DNA of 64,000 nucleotides from an uncultured Muribaculaceae bacterium. Its GTDB lineage: Bacteria; Bacteroidota; Bacteroidia; Bacteroidales; Muribaculaceae. Shown piece by piece: positions 7,119 to 14,444 of this stretch; position 1 is the first letter of the stretch; the number at the start of each line of letters is the position of its first letter. A model generated the notes under the pieces. The model worked only from the letters and a program-made list of their open reading frames with translations. It searched no databases and had not been told where the DNA came from. A program made the position numbers and the translations under genes. The stretch lies in the NCBI GenBank assembly GCA_910576775.1, contig CAJTJV010000002.1:1-64000 (forward strand), in the 5' to 3' direction.

Positions 7119-8162
7119 TCAATAGTAGAATTTTGGATTGTAGGTGTACTCCCGGTTCTCGTAGCGAATCATATCCTTGTTGTCGAGAAAGGTTTTCAAT
7201 CCTTTTACCTTGTTATTGGAATATGAGTGCCCGCAGGCCGCGTATCCGGCTTTCAATGCCGCCTCGAAGTTGCGGCAGCCTTTTATCGGTCCGTTGGCGA
7301 ATACCACGGCGAGAGCCTCGCGGTGCTGTTCCTCGCTCAATTCCTTGTATGGAAATGGGGCTGATGCTTTCTTGCCCGGTTCAGTGAACACATATCCGTC
7401 CGCAATCTCCGGCAATCCCGAATCGTTGACACGAAAAGCAAACGGCTCAAACTCGGCGGCGCGTATCATGGCGGCGCATACCTCCGACACTGTATCATCG
7501 GTTTTGCTGCGGCTAACCTGTAATACTGTTTCGGCCTTGTTGTTAAGCTCTGTGCCGACATGACCACGGGCATTGTCGTCGCTCTTATTGAGATGTAATA
7601 CCGTATGGATATGTATTTGGTATTTGTCCGTCCACTACATGAGTTTGCCGATAAGATCTGTCGATTCCTTGGCGCAGTTGATGTCATACATAAGGTCTCG
7701 CACACCGTCAATCACGACTAATCCAACTTCGGGAGTGCTGATTATCGCCTGTTCAATGACTTCGAGGCGCAATGTCGGCGTAAGCTGACGCAGGGCGGCG
7801 AATTTCAATCGCTCCGGGTGAATGTCGGTCGGTAACTTTGCCAAACGTAAGGCTCTCTCCATGACCTTTTGGCAATGATACGGGCTTTGCTCGGTGTCAA
7901 AATAGAGAATTGTGCGCTTATCATCGGGGAACTCTGCCGTATAGCCCAACACCTTTCCGTTAACGAGCGATGCCCCGACAATCGCCGCCACGTTGAAAGT
8001 CTTTTTGCTCTTGGCCTTACCTGTCGATGCCGAGAAGTTGCCCAGCGTGCCGATTACGCTGCCGTTGGCATACAGCACCTCCGGCGCGGTCTGAATCTCA
8101 TCAGTGATTCTCAACTGCTTTTCCTCCCAAAGTCTGATGATGTCCTCTTTCAGTTCTTGCAT
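7119..8162 (-). pseudogene. Mobile-element replication ATPase (RepA-like), interrupted by an in-frame TAG
   Basis: One continuous frame of 348 codons from the ATG at 8162 to 7119 is broken only by a TAG at 7637-7635. Around the stop the frame reads DLIGKLM-stop-WTDKYQIHIHTVLHLNKSDD, joined without shift, so a single CAG-to-TAG change is the simplest cause. The N-terminal part is a RecA-like ATPase: a variant Walker A near residue 50 (GKAKSKKTF), then RTILYFDTEQSPYHCQKVME and the Walker B strand VGLVVIDGVRDLM. The truncated product keeps the Walker motifs but loses the last 172 residues. The family works with the neighbouring primase in replication of Bacteroides plasmids and elements. The start overlaps the DUF3853 gene by 13 bases. 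Confidence 0.8.
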
Positions 8163-8470
8163 CTGCGGCCTCCTTTCTTTGATACGCGTAGTTTTTCCAA
8201 TGCAAGCTCCGCATCAATAATGATTTTGCGCCCGGTCTGTGTTATGGCATCTTTGATGACACCGCTGTTCTTGATACGGTGTGCTGTGGATTTGCTGCAT
8301 TGGAACAGCTTGCATAGTCCGGCTATGCCATAGACATAGGTGTGAGATTTGGTGTCCTGAACCTCATCCTGAATCTGAGGCTCGTCAGCGTTTTTGAAGT
8401 TGAGCAGCTCAAGGAATTGTTCACCTGTAAGCTGCCAGATGGGTTGTTTGAGTAACTGGTCTTTTGTCAT
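8150..8470 (-). CDS. DUF3853 family helix-turn-helix protein
   Basis: I start at the ATG at 8470 (106 residues, MTKDQLLKQPIWQLTGEQFL). The sequence contains YVYGIAGLCKLFQCSKSTAH, then RIKNSGVIKDAITQTGRKII, a MerR/excisionase-like winged helix-turn-helix as in DUF3853. Such small proteins precede the replication ATPase in many Bacteroidales elements and may act as excisionase or regulator. The C terminus is basic (LRVSKKGGRRCKN). The track-long frame to 8590 has a non-conserved leader and crosses the likely promoter, so it is rejected. Confidence 0.8.
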   Translation of the reverse strand: MTKDQLLKQPIWQLTGEQFLELLNFKNADEPQIQDEVQDTKSHTYVYGIAGLCKLFQCSKSTAHRIKNSGVIKDAITQTGRKIIIDAELALEKLRVSKKGGRRCKN

Positions 8471-8499
8471 ACGCAGTGTGGTATTAAGTTTTACTTTCC

Positions 8500-8547
8500 G
8501 CTCTCCGAGAGAGCGTATCCGAGTAACTCCCGGACACTGCAAAATTA
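8500..8547 (-). promoter_or_regulatory. Likely promoter box and leader hairpin of the DUF3853-primase operon
   Basis: On the minus strand TAATTTTG (8547-8540) matches the -7 element, though I see no good -33 element. The predicted leader contains a small perfect hairpin, GCTCTC-CGA-GAGAGC (8500-8514), 30 bases before the ATG. It might affect expression, but the evidence is only positional. Confidence 0.35.
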
Positions 8548-8598
8548 CTGCTGGGTATGAGTGGTGTGTATGTGGTATCTGCGTATGCACATAACAAA

Positions 8599-8633
8599 AC
8601 TACCCGTCAGAGTATCAAGCTCTAACGGGTAGT
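8599..8633 (-). terminator. Intrinsic terminator of the 374-residue gene
   Basis: Read on the minus strand, ACTACCCGT (8633-8625) pairs with ACGGGTAGT (8607-8599), and an inner AGAG/CTCT extends the stem past one mismatch. TTTTGTT follows directly, a normal rho-independent terminator placed 76 bases after the stop at 8709. Confidence 0.75.
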
Positions 8634-8708
8634 CCAATAAGGTTTCAAAAGTGGAATTTCAAGTGGTGAAAGTGGTATGCAGGTGGTGTCTTTAAGTCGC
8701 TTTGAGTT

Positions 8709-9833
8709 TCAGGCTCGTTTTCGATGGTTTCTGAAGATTGCATCAACCTCATCGGCGTATGCCCGGCTTGATGCGCTTGCCTCGCTTCCACGGGGATGGC
8801 AATACTTCTTTTCATAGTAGCTCCAATCTATGCCGAGGTGGTCGAGTATGTCCTCGCGCCATGCTGTCTTTTGTTTTGCCGGAACAATCTCATAGAGTTT
8901 CGATATAAGATAGCAAGCCTTGATGGTCTGCTTTGGCTTTATTCTGATAGGCTCATGTTTGCCGTGCAAATTCAACGATGAATGGAATTGCGTTTCTGTT
9001 GGGTTGTCGAACACATCATAACAGACACTGTATAGCTCTGATACGAGAATCATAGGGAATAATTCTCCCTCCCAGTTTTGTTTATTATTGGTTTCGGTTG
9101 GAGTTTGGGCAATATCCACAACCTTTCTGACATAGCTTCCACCGGGTCGCTGAAGATATTTCTTGAATGTTTCTGTCATTCGCTTATGAAGCTGAATCTC
9201 ACATGGTGGAAAGTAACGGTCTGCCGTTTGTAAAATTTTAGCGCATACATAGCGCAAACGGTTGTATATCGGCGGCGTATCAAGTTCAATGAATTCATCA
9301 AACTCGATGCTTTTTCGGAGAGCGTCAAGGAATTTGCGTTTTTGTTTCAGCCAGTTCTCTCTTGTCTCGTCAAGATTATATGCGAATATATCCCGATTGA
9401 CATTCGGCATTGTACAATCTGGAGGCATCGGTATCTTATTACGGGCAATCAGAGAACCTTTGTATATGACGGCCCAATCTTGTAGCATATCAAGTTCTTT
9501 GAAAAGAAACTCGATATCATAATCATCGAATTCATCACGCTTCGACCGATTCTTCTTGTCAAGTGGTGAAAATGTTTCTCTGAATGTCTGAATCCGGCAG
9601 GCTATTTCAGCACAATAGTTGCGAACTGTATTGGCCAAAACACGACCAATCTCTCCAAGAGAGTGGGTTTCGATTGTTACGGATTCAATATCCAAGGAGT
9701 ATAGTATGTCCGTGTATTCTGCGATAATCTTGCGGCATGACATATCAGACTTAGCTATCTGTGGAATCTTGATTTTCTCGCGCAAATCCTCAAGTATCGG
9801 CGCAACATCTCGGAATGTCGTTGGGTGGGGCAT
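8709..9833 (-). CDS. Unknown 374-residue protein of the mobilizable element
   Basis: The product is soluble, has no signal peptide and is mostly helical, with a charged middle (FSPLDKKNRSKRDEFDDYDI). A C-terminal block runs from KACYLISKLYEIVPAKQKTA to WREDILDHLGIDWSYYEKKY. I recognise no family. It lacks the Arg...His-x-x-Arg...Tyr pattern of tyrosine integrases and the serine-recombinase motif, so it is not the integrase its position beside the tRNA might suggest. Its own terminator (8599-8633) separates it from the DUF3853 operon, so it is an independent unit. A regulatory or cargo role is possible. Confidence 0.6.
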   Translation of the reverse strand: MPHPTTFRDVAPILEDLREKIKIPQIAKSDMSCRKIIAEYTDILYSLDIESVTIETHSLGEIGRVLANTVRNYCAEIACRIQTFRETFSPLDKKNRSKRDEFDDYDIEFLFKELDMLQDWAVIYKGSLIARNKIPMPPDCTMPNVNRDIFAYNLDETRENWLKQKRKFLDALRKSIEFDEFIELDTPPIYNRLRYVCAKILQTADRYFPPCEIQLHKRMTETFKKYLQRPGGSYVRKVVDIAQTPTETNNKQNWEGELFPMILVSELYSVCYDVFDNPTETQFHSSLNLHGKHEPIRIKPKQTIKACYLISKLYEIVPAKQKTAWREDILDHLGIDWSYYEKKYCHPRGSEASASSRAYADEVDAIFRNHRKRA

Positions 9834-9964
9834 TGGGGTGTTGTGTTATCGGGTTTGTAATGATGAATGTCTGTTGAACTCAATCGCATCCCGAAAGACG
9901 CTATGATATTTTCACATACGATAACATAAACAACCGATACTTTATGATAGTTCAGTACACTCGA

Positions 9965-10036
9965 TTTGATACAAACTTCGAGATATGTCGAAAAACATTT
10001 TCGGGCATTTGTATCAAAATTGTATCAAAAATACAA
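9965..10036. repeat. Cluster of TTTGTATCAAA repeats at the element/tRNA junction
   Basis: The 11-mer TTTGTATCAAA occurs at 10008-10018 and as ATTGTATCAAA at 10019-10029, in direct tandem. Its exact reverse complement lies at 9965-9975. A short inverted partner (ATACAA, 10031-10036) follows. The cluster lies between the last element gene and the tRNA-Gln 3' end, where integrase arm-type or excisionase sites are expected. That role is inference. Confidence 0.5.
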
Positions 10037-10067
10037 TTTTTAACATTTGCGCGCGGGGTAAAAATTA

Positions 10068-10102
10068 AGAAAGAGCTAAATCTTAGTGACTTAGCTCTTT
10101 CT
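10068..10102 (-). terminator. Terminator downstream of tRNA-Gln
   Basis: AGAAAGAGCTAA (10068-10079) pairs perfectly with TTAGCTCTTTCT (10091-10102) around an 11-base loop. It starts 5 bases past the tRNA 3' end on the minus strand and would release the tRNA precursor. Confidence 0.8.
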
Positions 10103-10107
10103 TTGCG

Positions 10108-10178
10108 TTGCCTTGGAAGGATTCGAACCCTCACAGGCGGAACCAGAATCCGACGTGCTACCATTACACCACAAGGCA
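10108..10178 (-). tRNA. tRNA-Gln (CTG)
   Basis: The 71-base gene folds as a full cloverleaf. The acceptor stem TGCCTTG/CAAGGCA is perfect, the T arm contains GGTTCGAATCC, and the discriminator base A is at 10108. The anticodon loop TTCTGGT gives CTG, Gln. The outermost pair of the anticodon stem is a T.C mismatch. CCA is not encoded. The 3' end faces the mobilizable element and is its likely attachment site. Confidence 0.9.
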
Positions 10179-10211
10179 TTGTGGAACCGGGTTGTTTCCC
10201 GTTTGCGGTTG

Positions 10212-10243
10212 CAAAGTTATAACCTTTTTTTTGTCCGGACAAA
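10212..10243 (-). promoter_or_regulatory. Promoter of tRNA-Gln
   Basis: On the minus strand TTTG (10243-10240), a 20-base spacer and TAACTTTG (10219-10212) match the Bacteroidetes consensus well. The tRNA 5' end follows about 33 bases downstream. Confidence 0.7.
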
Positions 10244-10400
10244 TTTTTGACTAAGTTTTTTGAACGAAATTTTACGGCGGTATTGTAAAAAGATTGTGTA
10301 ATTAAGCGTAAAATAGTGGAATTATGTAGGTTGGGAAATATTGACAGTGTTGTATTCTGATTTCATATTAATGCTGTTTATATCTTTGCGACATTGTAGA

Positions 10401-10432
10401 TTGTTATGGATAAATAAAAAATGGTATCTTTG
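10401..10432 (+). promoter_or_regulatory. Promoter of the B3/4-domain/YciO-like operon
   Basis: TTG (10401-10403), 21 bases and TATCTTTG (10425-10432) match the consensus. The ATG at 10452 leaves a leader of about 15 bases. Confidence 0.6.
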
Positions 10433-10451
10433 CAGTATCAAGCTGTAATAT

Positions 10452-11126
10452 ATGAAAATCGAATTTTCTAATGAAATAAAGGCTGCTGCGAAAGATTTGC
10501 AGGTTTTGCTTGTTGAAGCTGATATAGACAATGTTCCGACCTCCGACGGGTTGTGGAATGAAATTCTTGATGCGGAACAAGCCGTCAGAACTCGCTTTCC
10601 GATGGAATTCGTACGTCATCGTCCGGCCATAGATGCGACGAGGAATGCATATAAGAAGTTAGGCAAGGAACCGAATCGTTATCGTCCGAGTGCAGAGGCT
10701 TTGTGTCGTAGGGCTGTAAAGGGAATGGATCTTTATAGGTCTCTTACCGTTATTGACATGATCAATCTTGTATCTCTGATAACCGGAGTTTCGATTGGAG
10801 GTTTTGATGCTGATAAAATAGTAGGGAATATTCTTGTACTTGGAGTAGGAGCGCAGGGTGAACCATATGAAGCTATAGGTCGTGGCGAACTTAACATTTC
10901 AGGATTACCCGTTTTTCGTGATTCAATGGGCGGTATTGGGACTCCGACGTCAGACAATGAAAGGACGAAACTTGAAGAAACGACACGAAGGCTTATTATG
11001 ACTGTGAATCTTTATGGAGAGGGTGAACAGACGCCGGAGGAAATAGAAAAACTTATACGCCGCCTGTTGACCGACTATGCCGGTTCAAAGAATATTGTTA
11101 CAAGTTATTGGAGGGCAGTGGAGTGA
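10452..11126 (+). CDS. B3/B4 tRNA-binding domain protein
   Basis: A 224-residue cytoplasmic protein resembling the stand-alone B3/4 domain of phenylalanyl-tRNA synthetase beta subunits (COG3382-like). Supporting segments are RHRPAIDATRNAYKKLGKEP, then NRYRPSAEALCRRAVKG and LVSLITGVSIGGFDADKI; the central RPSAEAL and NLVSL patterns are typical. In PheRS this domain edits mischarged tRNA. The stand-alone proteins have no proven role, and tRNA or aminoacyl-tRNA surveillance is inference. The stop overlaps the start of the next gene (GTGA), so the two products are made together. Confidence 0.7.
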   Translation: MKIEFSNEIKAAAKDLQVLLVEADIDNVPTSDGLWNEILDAEQAVRTRFPMEFVRHRPAIDATRNAYKKLGKEPNRYRPSAEALCRRAVKGMDLYRSLTVIDMINLVSLITGVSIGGFDADKIVGNILVLGVGAQGEPYEAIGRGELNISGLPVFRDSMGGIGTPTSDNERTKLEETTRRLIMTVNLYGEGEQTPEEIEKLIRRLLTDYAGSKNIVTSYWRAVE

Positions 11127-11737
11127 AAGTTGTTGAATGTCGAGGGGCTGATGCGAGAGTTGTAGCGGAAGCGGTGGAAATCTTGAAACAGGGAAAGATT
11201 ATTATTTATCCTACAGACACGGTTTATGCCTTGGGTTGTGACGCGTTGAATGCCCGTGCTGTAGAACGCTTATGTCGTATCAAGAGTCTAAATCCCGAAA
11301 AGAATCTGTTGTCGATAGTATGTTCCAACATTTCGCAAGCAGCCGAATATGTGCGGATTGACAATCGTGCTTTTGCCATTTTGAAATACAATTTTCCCGG
11401 TGCCTTCACTTTTATATTGCCGGCGGCCACTAAGTTACCGAAGGTGTTTCGCGGTCGGAAGAGTGTCGGTGTGCGAGTTCCTGACAATGAATTTGCTCGG
11501 GTGCTCGCAGAAACTCTCGGCAATCCGGTAATGACATCATCTGTCAGTACGGATAGTCTTGAGGCTTTTGAAGATCTTGAAGCACGGTGTATAGCTGATG
11601 AATATGATGGATTTGCTGACATCCTGCTCACTGTCGATAGTGGAATAACATGTCATGGGCTTAGTACTATTGTAGACCTTATAGATAGCAGCACCCCGGA
11701 AATAGTGCGCCGGGGTGTCGGAAATTTTGAAATCTGA
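11123..11737 (+). CDS. Sua5/YciO/YrdC family protein
   Basis: I use the GTG at 11123, whose GTGA overlaps the preceding stop (204 residues). An upstream TTG at 11108 is less likely. The N-terminal core has GKIIIYPTDTVYALGCDALN, and SLNPEKNLLSIVCSNISQAA is the KxR/K-K-type nucleotide-binding loop in its YciO form. FPGAFTFILPAA and VGVRVPDN complete the family pattern. The fold binds ATP and RNA. True TsaC/Sua5 members make threonylcarbamoyl-AMP for t6A in tRNA. YciO-type members are related but their activity is less certain, so I do not name it tsaC. Confidence 0.8.
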   Translation: MKVVECRGADARVVAEAVEILKQGKIIIYPTDTVYALGCDALNARAVERLCRIKSLNPEKNLLSIVCSNISQAAEYVRIDNRAFAILKYNFPGAFTFILPAATKLPKVFRGRKSVGVRVPDNEFARVLAETLGNPVMTSSVSTDSLEAFEDLEARCIADEYDGFADILLTVDSGITCHGLSTIVDLIDSSTPEIVRRGVGNFEI

Positions 11738-11742
11738 ATTGA

Positions 11743-12981
11743 TCAGGCTGTTTTTGCGGCTGTTGTCTGAGATTCGGTAGCGGATCGCTGTTCCGGGGCA
11801 AGCATAAGCTCGTAAATCTGCCGGGTGTCTTTGGCGCCGAGTTTGTAATAGGCACCGATGGTTTCTCCTTTATTATTGTGGAGGCGTTCTACCATTTTGT
11901 CGATATCCGGTTTTTCGATACCTAATTCCAGAAAATTGAGTGGCATTTTTAATATAGTACTGAAGAATGCGCGAAACGAAGCCACTGTTTCTATAGCGGC
12001 AGCTCTGTCGTTCTTCTCGTCCACATTGAAAATACGGCGTCCAAGCTGTGCGACTTTCGATGGTTTATGATGTGCCATGAACCCCATCCATGCCGGAAAT
12101 ACGACTGCCAACCCCTCCCCATGAGCGACCTGTGGATACATAGCGCTTATTTCGTGTTCGATAGCATGCGACGACCAGTCTTCTATACGTCCGCAACCGC
12201 AAAGCCCGATATGTGCTTGTGTACCTGCCCATTCGATGTTGGCTCGGGCATGATAGTCGGTTGGGTCGGAGAGTGCGCGCGGAGCCTCGTCCATAAGAGC
12301 CATCAGCAGGCCTTCCGCAAGGCGGTCGGTGACACCGACGCGCTGTGTATTGGAAAAATACCGTTCAAGGATATGCGACATCATATCTACAATACCCGTT
12401 GCCGTCTGTCGGGCTGTAAGTGTAAATGTCATTTCCGGATTCATTATTGCGAAACGAGGGCGAAGAATACTGTCGGTGCGTAGAGAGAGTTTGACAGGAA
12501 TCCCGTCCTCTCCTGTGTGCGTTATTACACTATTGCCCGAACCTTCGCTGCCGGCTCCGGGAACTGTAAGAATCACACCAATTGGAAGGGCTTCCTTGAT
12601 TTGAGCTTTACCGGTGTATAAGTCCCAGAAATCTCCTTTATAGGCTATTCCCGCTGCTATTGCTTTGGCTGTATCAATAACAGAGCCACCTCCTATGGCA
12701 AGCATGCCGTCGACGTGTGCCTTGCGTGCTTTGTCGATACCTTCATATACAAGGGTATCGGTCGGATTTGTGCATACGCCTCCATGTTCGATGTATTCTA
12801 TACCTATAGTATTCAGCGAATTCTCTATACGGTCGAGCAGGCCGCTTGTCTTGGCGTACCTTTTGCCATATACAATCATAACTTTGGTCGCACCGGTAAG
12901 GAATGTCAACATTCCCACTTTTTCCTCGGCTCCGCGGCCAAATTCAAATAGTGTCGGAGAATAGTAGCTGAAATTATCCAT
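11743..12981 (-). CDS. Iron-containing alcohol dehydrogenase (butanol dehydrogenase-like)
   Basis: The 412-residue enzyme is a group III alcohol dehydrogenase of the BDH/YqhD type. It begins NFSYYSPTLFEFGRG, has the dinucleotide-binding GMLAIGGGSVIDTAKAIAAG near residues 95-115, and the metal-binding residues in GIVDMMSHILERYF and DWSSHAIEHEISAMYPQVAH (Asp and three His). It would reduce aldehydes to alcohols with NAD(P)H in the cytoplasm. It converges on the YciO-like gene with 5 bases between the stops. The tail after residue 395 is Ala/Thr-rich and extra to the domain. Confidence 0.9.
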   Translation of the reverse strand: MDNFSYYSPTLFEFGRGAEEKVGMLTFLTGATKVMIVYGKRYAKTSGLLDRIENSLNTIGIEYIEHGGVCTNPTDTLVYEGIDKARKAHVDGMLAIGGGSVIDTAKAIAAGIAYKGDFWDLYTGKAQIKEALPIGVILTVPGAGSEGSGNSVITHTGEDGIPVKLSLRTDSILRPRFAIMNPEMTFTLTARQTATGIVDMMSHILERYFSNTQRVGVTDRLAEGLLMALMDEAPRALSDPTDYHARANIEWAGTQAHIGLCGCGRIEDWSSHAIEHEISAMYPQVAHGEGLAVVFPAWMGFMAHHKPSKVAQLGRRIFNVDEKNDRAAAIETVASFRAFFSTILKMPLNFLELGIEKPDIDKMVERLHNNKGETIGAYYKLGAKDTRQIYELMLAPEQRSATESQTTAAKTA

Positions 12982-13086
12982 AATGGGGTGAATTATAACT
13001 TAATGTACTTTAATAACGCCTTTTCGTCGTGAATGTTCATATTCATGTGGGAATGAGCCTGATATTTATATTGATAAAATGTCAAA

Positions 13087-13119
13087 TCAGGAATCGGGCT
13101 GTTTAGGCCGGACTCCTGA
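13087..13119 (-). terminator. Probable terminator of bamD-rpoZ
   Basis: TCAGGA (13087-13092) pairs with TCCTGA (13114-13119), and GGGC/GCC pairs extend the stem with small mismatches. On the minus strand it is followed by TTTGACATTTT. It lies 30 bases after the rpoZ stop. Confidence 0.5.
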
Positions 13120-13148
13120 CTTCGATAATATCATGTGCTTTTACCCGA

Positions 13149-13481
13149 TTATAGGGCGCCGCGGTTTTTGTTTGATTTGCGGAAGAACAGTTTGTGGTCG
13201 ATGTACTCCTGGGTAGCGATAAGAGTCGGCTTGGGGAGGCGTTCGTAATAACGCGAGATTTCAATCTGCTCGCGGTTTTCGTTAACCTCTTCGAGAGTGT
13301 CGTTGTATGGAGCGAATTCCTGAAGCTTCTTTTCAAGATCGCTTTTCATCTGGGCGGCAATCTGATTTGCGCGCTGGGCGATTACGCATACTGTCTCATA
13401 GACGTTACCGGTGTCTTTGGATAGTTCAATCATGTCGCGGGTAACGGTAGTCAGAGGTGTGTTTGTCTTTTTGTAATCCAT
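13149..13481 (-). CDS. rpoZ: RNA polymerase omega subunit (Bacteroidetes type)
   Basis: The 110-residue protein matches the Bacteroidetes RpoZ/Rpb6-like subunit. MDYKKTNTPLTTVTRDMIEL starts the protein, the omega helix region ETVCVIAQRANQIAAQMKSD follows, and REQIEISRYYERLPKPTLIA is a strongly conserved tail. It stabilises the beta-prime subunit during polymerase assembly. It lies 43 bases after bamD on the same strand; this bamD-rpoZ order is conserved in Bacteroidales and suggests one transcript. Confidence 0.9.
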   Translation of the reverse strand: MDYKKTNTPLTTVTRDMIELSKDTGNVYETVCVIAQRANQIAAQMKSDLEKKLQEFAPYNDTLEEVNENREQIEISRYYERLPKPTLIATQEYIDHKLFFRKSNKNRGAL

Positions 13482-13524
13482 ATATCGAGTTGATTATGAC
13501 TATTTGTTTTTATCGAAGAGAGAA

Positions 13525-14325
13525 TCAGTCTTTCACGTATCGACGGGCAATCTTGAGGATATTGTCCGCTTCGTTGCGCTTGGGGCTGTCGGGGTAATTA
13601 TTTACAAAAGAATAATATTCGTCGATTACATCACGGAAGCGTTCAGCCTTCTTTTCCTCAATGGAGTTTGAGGCTTCCTGATAGCGAGCCTTGAGAATCA
13701 GCATTTCAAGGTCTTCCTTGTATTTGGAGTAGGGATAATCCTTTATTGCGTTGCGGGCAACAATTACAGCGCTTTCGTAGTTGTTTCCCATGTAGTTGCC
13801 GAGATTGTAGTAAAGCTGAGCGTTTTGAAGCTGCTTTAGTGTCAGTTTGTCCTGAAGCTCAAAAATTGCATTCTGGGCGATGGAAACCTTGTCGCTACGA
13901 GGAAAATAATCGAGAAATGCCTGTAGTTCCTCGATGGCCTGTATTGTGCCGGTCTGGTCGAGCTGCGGTTCTGGAGAGTCAAGATAATAGCCGTAGCCGC
14001 TGAAGAAGCGTGAAGCTTCGGCATACTTGCCTTTCGGGTAGCGGCTGTAATAGTTCTTGAAATAGACTCCGGCGGTCTGGTAGTCGGCATTTTCGTAATA
14101 GCTCATTGCAAGGAGATACAAGGTTTCCTCTGCTTTTTCCGAACCTTTGAAAACATTCAGGCATTGCTCTAAAAGCGTTGCCGACTGTAAATAATGCCTG
14201 TTTTCGAAAGCCTGTTTGGCGTATTCGAATTTGTAGTTGTAGTCGTCGCTCTTCTGGACACGCTGATACTCACCACATGATGTCATGAGGAACGCGGCAA
14301 GGAAAAGGATGATGTAATTACGCAT
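13525..14325 (-). CDS. bamD: Outer membrane protein assembly factor BamD
   Basis: A 266-residue lipoprotein (lipobox LMTSC, Cys17) with five tetratricopeptide-like repeats. Clear repeat segments are YNYKFEYAKQAFENRHYLQS, then EKAEETLYLLAMSYYENADY and QTAGVYFKNYYSRYPKGKYA. The aromatic, Pro-containing ends are the BamD pattern. It anchors on the inner face of the outer membrane and works with BamA in folding barrel proteins. It is the promoter-proximal gene of bamD-rpoZ. Confidence 0.9.
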   Translation of the reverse strand: MRNYIILFLAAFLMTSCGEYQRVQKSDDYNYKFEYAKQAFENRHYLQSATLLEQCLNVFKGSEKAEETLYLLAMSYYENADYQTAGVYFKNYYSRYPKGKYAEASRFFSGYGYYLDSPEPQLDQTGTIQAIEELQAFLDYFPRSDKVSIAQNAIFELQDKLTLKQLQNAQLYYNLGNYMGNNYESAVIVARNAIKDYPYSKYKEDLEMLILKARYQEASNSIEEKKAERFRDVIDEYYSFVNNYPDSPKRNEADNILKIARRYVKD

Positions 14326-14359
14326 ATTGATATTTATAGCCTCGTGGCTTTTCGAATTA

Positions 14360-14393
14360 CAAAGTTACTACTTTTTTCTTTTTCTATTGCAAA
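14360..14393 (-). promoter_or_regulatory. Promoter of bamD-rpoZ
   Basis: On the minus strand TTTG (14393-14390), 22 bases and TAACTTTG (14367-14360) form a near-consensus promoter. The start codon follows 34 bases after the -7 box. Confidence 0.65.
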
Positions 14394-14444
14394 TCATAGC
14401 CTTTATTACTCTCCTTTTGCAATTAATTAACAGTATGGGGATTC

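Larger units (their letters stand above)
3461..9833 (-). mobile_element. NBU-like mobilizable element backbone
   Basis: Eight co-oriented genes have the typical content of small Bacteroidales mobilizable elements: relaxase, ribbon-helix-helix Mob protein, DUF3408, primase, replication ATPase, DUF3853 HTH protein and an unknown gene. They abut the 3' end of tRNA-Gln at 10108, a usual target for tyrosine integrases. There are no type IV secretion genes, so transfer would need a helper conjugative element. No integrase lies between 1 and 10108, and no second copy of the tRNA 3' end is visible to the left. The true left boundary is therefore beyond the window, or the element is a remnant. The genes from 464 to 3389 may be its cargo. 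Confidence 0.75.

Noticed and set aside
7635..7637. TAG read as glutamine (phage-type stop recoding) in the replication ATPase
   Set aside because: Other genes in the window are full length without internal TAG and no suppressor tRNA is visible, so a point mutation is simpler.
8709..9833. Integrase for the element, because the gene lies next to tRNA-Gln
   Set aside because: The protein has neither the Arg/His-x-x-Arg/Tyr pattern of tyrosine recombinases nor a serine-recombinase motif.
9965..10036. Short CRISPR array
   Set aside because: The repeats are only 11 bases, two of three are directly adjacent with no spacer, one is inverted, and no cas gene is present.
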